Shown one piece after another: positions 58,601 to 64,000 of a stretch of DNA of 64,000 nucleotides. Position 1 is the stretch's first letter; every line of letters begins with the position of its first letter. Made by a program: the position numbers and the translations under genes. Below the pieces are notes generated by a model. It was not told the origin of the DNA. It worked only from the letters and a program-made list of their open reading frames with translations, and searched no databases. Source of the DNA: Chromobotia macracanthus (lineage: Eukaryota > Chordata > Actinopteri > Cypriniformes > Botiidae); NCBI GenBank assembly GCA_036877525.1, contig JAZGTH010000019.1, positions 7,021,501 to 7,085,500 on the forward strand. Direction: 5' to 3'.

Positions 58601-61600
58601 TATTGCTAAATCAATGAGCGCCAGAGAGCTTATTTATAGGGGTTAGAAAGAGCAGGACAAGTGGACATGAGGTTATCTTGGGTATTTTACGGCATGCACT
58701 TTCTTTCACTGATACTGCTGAGTGAGCCTGTAATGCACATAAACAAGATGAGGAGGTGAATGAAGAGGTCAGTCGGTGAGCAGCAGCTGTCGTGAGGCCA
58801 CACACTCGGTGGAGACTGAACTGTTATTCTGCAGACCTCATGCTCAGAGCTCAGAAGAGTCACTGTAAGGGATGTACAGATGCACACACTGTTACTGACA
58901 TGACTGTTCTGCATGCAGTGTTGTCATGTCATCAGCATGACACACAACAACAGAGAACTAATCATGGCAGACTTTACCAAAGGTTGCATTTGTTAACATA
59001 AAATGTTAATTGTGGCGGTTAACTTAAGCATTTACTAATCCTAATTTCATTTAAAACGTAAAATGTTAATTTCAATACACTGAAACGTTGACCAGACGTT
59101 GAATCGGTTAACGTTACTTAATGCACAATGAACTAACATGAACGATTAATGAAAAATTGTGTTTGCAATAACTAACATCAAATACTATTAATAAATAGTG
59201 TAAATATTTCTTTAAAACATTGTTAGCTGATGTTAGCTAATGCATTAACTGATGTTAACAAATAGAACATCATTGTACGGTTAATGATCATAATTTGTTC
59301 ATAAAAAACAATATTCAATATAAACACACACAAGAAGAATTGAACATAATTAATGTTAATAAATACACTAAACGTTGAACATGAAGGAACTCTCAGAATA
59401 ATAGTCTTAAATCTGTTCAGAAGATTTGAGTATATAGAGAGCAGTGCTGAAAGTCTGCGGATGAAATCTGGGAATCTTGAAAAAGTCAGTCTTAAAAAGA
59501 TCATTTGCTTAACCATCGACACTCTTGGTAACGCTTGGTAACAGGTGTCTCTGAGTCCAGACTGCATGGAGCCTTCAGAAGGCTAAAACCAACAGTGGCT
59601 GTCTGTCCCAAACTCTCTCCACACCACCCTCATGACAAACTCAATTAACTCAGAACACGTTCATTACGTCTCTGCGTCACAGCAGTACTAAAGCTTCAAA
59701 ACTCACACGAAACTCCAACATTCTTCCCCTGACCCTGTGATAACAGTTACACAACGATGCAGAGCTGGTTGTACAAGGGCTGTTAAGAGTACATTATTGG
59801 CATGAGCAGTCATTATCCTGTACCAGTTACAGTAGTGTCTCTGTAACCAGTCTTGTGTAATCAGACTGTAGGTTGCTTTGAATAAAAAGCATCTTAAATC
59901 CAAACGGCATGTAACCAAGAAACCAATTCAGAATGACTGGAGCCTCTCAAATAAATACTCTTCCTCATGTGACCCACTGGGCCCCTCCCTCACATGGATC
60001 CAGTCATGCCATCATGGCATATTTGTAACATACATCAATGCAGGCCGATCTTCACCTACCAAACTCAGCAACCCAAAGGCAAAGTTTATATAATTAAACT
60101 AGTTTGACCCACATTGGTACTAAAGTTTTAAAGCGGAACAGAAGGCAGGAGCTAGTTAGGAGATGCAAGTCCATGCAGAAAGATTACAGTACAGTGGTTT
60201 CATGACAATTATTATGTAATAATGTGCCCTTTTGTTTGCTGTGCAACATTAAACAGCATCTTTTATGTGTTCTAAAATCAACACAGATGCATGTTACGCT
60301 CGCCAACGTCCTTAATCACCTTCATCCAGATGTGCCACACTTGTTTCCACAGCTGTGGGGGTATTTCTGTAATATCACATGCACACACGTGCCCGACTGA
60401 TGCTCAAGCACGGACGCTCAATCAGACAGAGGTGAACAAAGGCAGATTACATTATACTAACGGTTTGAAAACAACAACAAATGCTTTCCAAAGAGAACTT
60501 TCCAAAGTCACCTGTCTCAGAAAGTACAGGTGTATAAACTCATCGGAACTACCGGATACACCTTGGAAATGCCTTTCTTGCCTGAGTCTTTCTTAAAGAC
60601 AAATGTAAAAATGAATCCAGCAGTTACAACTGAGGAATTTCAGTGTCTTTCAGATGCACATGCCTGCAGTGCTCGTGGGATATCCCGGCACTTTGAACAT
60701 GTCTTTCTTGGATCTCTTGCAGTCTGTTTGCACATGAAAGCTGAAGTCTGGGGGGGTTAAGGCAGTTTCTCTTCACAGCATTGGTTTGGAAGGCTGTGGT
60801 TAGCCTTAAGTATAGGGAGGCCTTGAATTACATTACAGTTCATGGGTGTAGCAGACAAGAACGAGAGAAGGAGAGAAATGAAGGAGGCAGAGAAAGAAAG
60901 ATCAGCATGTCAGGACAAGACATCAGGACACCCAAGAGCCTTGGAACCTTGGAGATGAGCTGTGCAACTTCTGCATCAACAGTAGAAACTGTATCATAAA
61001 CATAACGGCTGTTCTCAAACACACCTTCAGTTGCTCCACCAAACATGTTTCGATTCACACCATTGGTTAAACCCATGCTGAGCAGATCAAGAGGACGGCT
61101 GTGATGGTGCTAGTGGCACACACTTCAGGAACTTGAGTCTGTGCATTGGGAGGTTAGACCGTAAAAAGTGGGTGGGGTTAAAACATGGAACCAGGTGTTT
61201 GGAGGGGAGGGGCTGAAAAATAGGGATTTTGTTGATTTATCTAAATGTTATTATTTAACATTACAAAGCCAAAGAATCTTCTTTGGAATAAAGTGAGAAA
61301 ATAAAAAACCCAGTCAATTCTGGAGTGTAAAATGTTTATTACAGAATATACAGTACAGGACATGGTACAGGAGACAACAATTATGCAGCATAGACATAGA
61401 CGTTAGATTACACAGAAATGCCCACTGAAGACTTAATATATCAGCTAACTTTACTAAAGTGCCTTTGTATCCAGTGAAGCTCAGCGCTTTACTGATGAGC
61501 AATCATCATCGGATATGACACGCTGTTTATTTTCTGTGCTGCCATCTCAATATTTTCATGAGCTGCCTACATTAACACAGTTTACAGAGGAACTTGGGCT

Positions 61601-64000
61601 GTTTTAAATGTTTGTAAATGGAAGGAAACGTTTCTAGTTTCATTTAAAAAGAAGGGAAATGTTTTAATTGCAATTTCCTTTGTTTCTCTTATGAGATATA
61701 TTTCTCATACATGACATATAGATACATTCCTCATACCTGTGTTCAGTAATCAATATAATTATCAAAATAAAATGAAATACAAATTTCTGTAGGATAACCC
61801 ATTACTGAAAAAAATTACATTTATTAGAAACTTCACTTACCACAGTTTTATGAATCTTATTCTGTTTCATTCTTCTATAAGAAAAACATTTAAACAGCTC
61901 CACGCAGATGTTTAGAGCACAAAAGGGGTGTGTGTTTTCTAAGATTAAGTAGAGGTTAAAAAAATGAATCGCAAATCAAATCTCAGCAGACTCTCCTGGT
62001 TTATACTTTCTGTTGCTTTATGACAACAGCAGCTTTCTGAAAAAACATGTTTAACTGAGACTCACCATGAAAACATCTGCTCTGATAAGAACAGATAAAA
62101 AACTCCTGCAAAATGATACTAGTGTGACTCCAGCTGAATGTAAATGCAAAATATGTTAAAAATTCTGACACCTAGAAACTATAAGCCTTTTTCCAGCTTT
62201 ATCTCAACAGTGTTGAAGGGTTTTGTAATGTAATGCCCTCTGATTCTTTGCTTTCATAGGTTAACCATCATTAATGCTTTGATACGACATCTGAACCCAA
62301 TGGTTCTCATCAGGACCACCCACACATCCCTGTTGGAGTGTGTGTGCTCTTTTCTCTATGACTGATAAGCAAAATCAATTGTTGAAATTGCAGGTAATGA
62401 TGTTTGTCTGTTTTCCACATGACTGTATGTCTGAGAGCAGCAATACAGCTATTATGGTGGGCTTGCACAACATTCTTAGCAGAATTCTCATGAAAAACTT
62501 ACATTTAGTTTTAGTTTGCAACATCGCAATCGTGCTGTTGTACCGAATATCAGCATGGCTGTGATTGGGCTGTGAGCACAAGGGTGTAGGTGATACTGAT
62601 TTTAAACAGTTCTATAAACAAATAAACTAACTTACACTTCAGAAATATTTGGTCATTTATTGTGTTTACATTCACTTTGCAAAAAAAAAAGTTTTAAAGG
62701 AAATAAAACATTAAATGATTTGAAAAGTGAAACGATTTAGTTAAGCTTCATATCACCACATCTGTGCAGAACTGCCTGATATATATCACAGGAAAATTTG
62801 AACTCAAATGAGACATGAGACACTGCGATAAAAATCTGCAATAAAAATATGCCTCTGTGAGAACATTTTTAAGGCAGTGTTTAACAAGATAAAATCATTT
62901 AATCTTTGAGTTGTCCAACAATATGCAGGTTAGAGGGCATCTTTGTTTTGGTAATTTTTTGGGTTTTCATTCTCATACTTATATGCACTGTATTCTTTTT
63001 TTGTTTTCGAGCTGCACTTATCTGAGATAAAACCTGCATGCTAGCTGCGCAGACAGATGAAACCCGTTCTTCAAACATAGCTGCTTTGAAGTACAGCGTA
63101 CACAAACATTTGTGTGTGCATTTGAGTGTCAATGTGAAAATAGATGTACCGGTATTGTCTCACAGCCTGCAATATATCTTTGATCTCTTGCTGTGTGACA
63201 TACAGAAGAAGGGCTTCCTTTGGCAAAATCTTAGTGCATCTAATCGTGATGTGCTTGAAAGTACAGAAAACATCTTCTCATAAAAGTCACCAGACATTAA
63301 GATATAGGCCAGACCTCTAAAATCAGTGTTTGATTTGGGGAGTTGAGCGGGGGATCCAGGACCCCCCATAAGAGGTTAAACATAGACCTGGTCTAGAGAT
63401 ATTTTTCTCAAGATATTTTTATTTTAGTATGACAAATCATGATTAAAGTCATGCAGTGAATACGGTAATTTTTTTTTACAATCTTTGATGTGACTAAAGT
63501 TTGTTTTTAGGCTAGTTGTGTCTTTACAATGTAAACTTAATTAATTCAATGTTTTGTCACAGCTGAGATTCACAGAGGTCCACCATTCTGTATCATAACT
63601 TTACCGCAATCAAAACCCAGATTGAAAACTATAAGAACTACCTGTTAAGATCTTAACACATTAATTCATACCCCTGAATGACTCTTGTCTTACATAACAT
63701 TTGAACTTTTACAAACATCTTTTGAATTGGCTTTTTACTCCTCCTTCATATCTGGCTGTTTACTCTTTTGTTTGGTACTGTAAGATGCATCAACAAAAGC
63801 GTTTAATACGAACCAAGATGTTTGTGATGGTTGAGTGGAGGTCACACTGGTGAACGTGCGTCCCCCGGTGGTACAAACAGGCCATTTACACCATTAAACC
63901 CATTCAAAACGTAGTTTTAGTTCCAGCCTAATTGACAAATTCACGTTTTATTCCCAGTTTCCCGTGTAGTTTATTGTATAAAAAACACTGTTCTGTTGTT
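58601..64000. other. Right flank, no supported gene
   Basis: AT-rich intergenic DNA. A stretch at about 58985-59290 rich in TTAACATAAAATGTTAA-like and 'GTTAGCTAATGCATTAACTG' motifs resembles an abundant fish DNA-transposon repeat. A minus-strand frame at 60840-61076 is somewhat protein-like but unassigned. GA-rich sequence lies at about 60860-60900. No splice-consistent gene was found. Confidence 0.5.
58985..59290. repeat. Interspersed repeat, probably an old DNA transposon
   Basis: Contains TGTTAGCTAATGCATTAACT followed by GATGTTAACAAATAGAAC, a core I recognise from a common fish repeat (TTAGTTAATGCATTAACTAATGTTAACAAATG). The ends are not clear, so the class (hAT-like) is tentative. Confidence 0.45.

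Noticed and set aside
1..64000. CRISPR arrays, operons, phage or toxin systems
   Set aside because: The window is vertebrate nuclear DNA; the tandem repeats are micro- and minisatellites without unique spacers.

Overview
The window is vertebrate nuclear DNA, almost certainly from a ray-finned fish and probably a cypriniform. The genes are split by GT-AG introns, intergenic DNA is AT-rich, and there are tRNA-derived SINEs with the fish 'GCGTCTGC..AAATG' tail, a TA-flanked Tc1-like MITE with the familiar fish terminus CACTACCAGTCAAAAGTTTG, and foldback repeats typical of carp-like fish. The species itself is inference. Seven protein-coding genes can be rebuilt exon by exon. Apart from one exon, all join in frame and give proteins close to the usual family length.

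Layout, left to right. (1) 1-6.3 kb has no certain coding exon. About 3.0-6.26 kb looks like the terminal exon and 3' UTR of a plus-strand neighbour. (2) rad23a (minus, 8013-11264, 9 exons) stands head-to-head with an rnf11 paralogue (plus, 12384-13717, 3 exons) across about 1.1 kb of promoter DNA. (3) get3/asna1 (plus, 15755-19633, 7 exons) follows rnf11 closely. (4) A rab3d-like Rab GTPase (minus, 22063-25961, 4 coding exons plus a probable non-coding exon near 27.35 kb). (5) pld6, the mitochondrial phospholipase D/Zucchini gene (minus, 28484-30414, with a likely extra 5' coding exon at 30961-30972). (6) A calponin gene (minus, 32161-35464, 7 exons) that carries a 1-bp frameshift in its last exon as sequenced. 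(7) A 12.4-kb gene-free stretch. (8) A heparan-sulfate 3-O-sulfotransferase, most like HS3ST6 (minus, two exons at 57762-58240 and 47856-48474 around a 9.3-kb intron). (9) 58.6-64 kb has no recognisable gene.

The genes are independent housekeeping or tissue genes, not one pathway: RAD23 (ubiquitin shuttle and nucleotide-excision repair), RNF11 (RING E3 adaptor), GET3 (tail-anchored protein targeting), RAB3 (regulated exocytosis), PLD6 (cardiolipin hydrolysis/piRNA biogenesis), calponin (smooth-muscle actin binding) and HS3ST (heparan sulfate modification). The RAD23A-GET3-RAB3D-CNN1 set recalls human 19p13, while PLD6 and RNF11 lie elsewhere in human.

I found no undescribed multi-gene system, CRISPR array or new enzyme family. 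The observations most worth checking are the calponin frameshift, a GC-AG intron in rab3d, twin identical ATGGCGGCG start contexts at get3, the extra pld6 first exon, and well-formed regulatory motifs (paired CREs, paired RFX X-boxes, two intronic CArG boxes, convergent CTCF-like sites). All coordinates come from reading by eye, without alignment or expression data.
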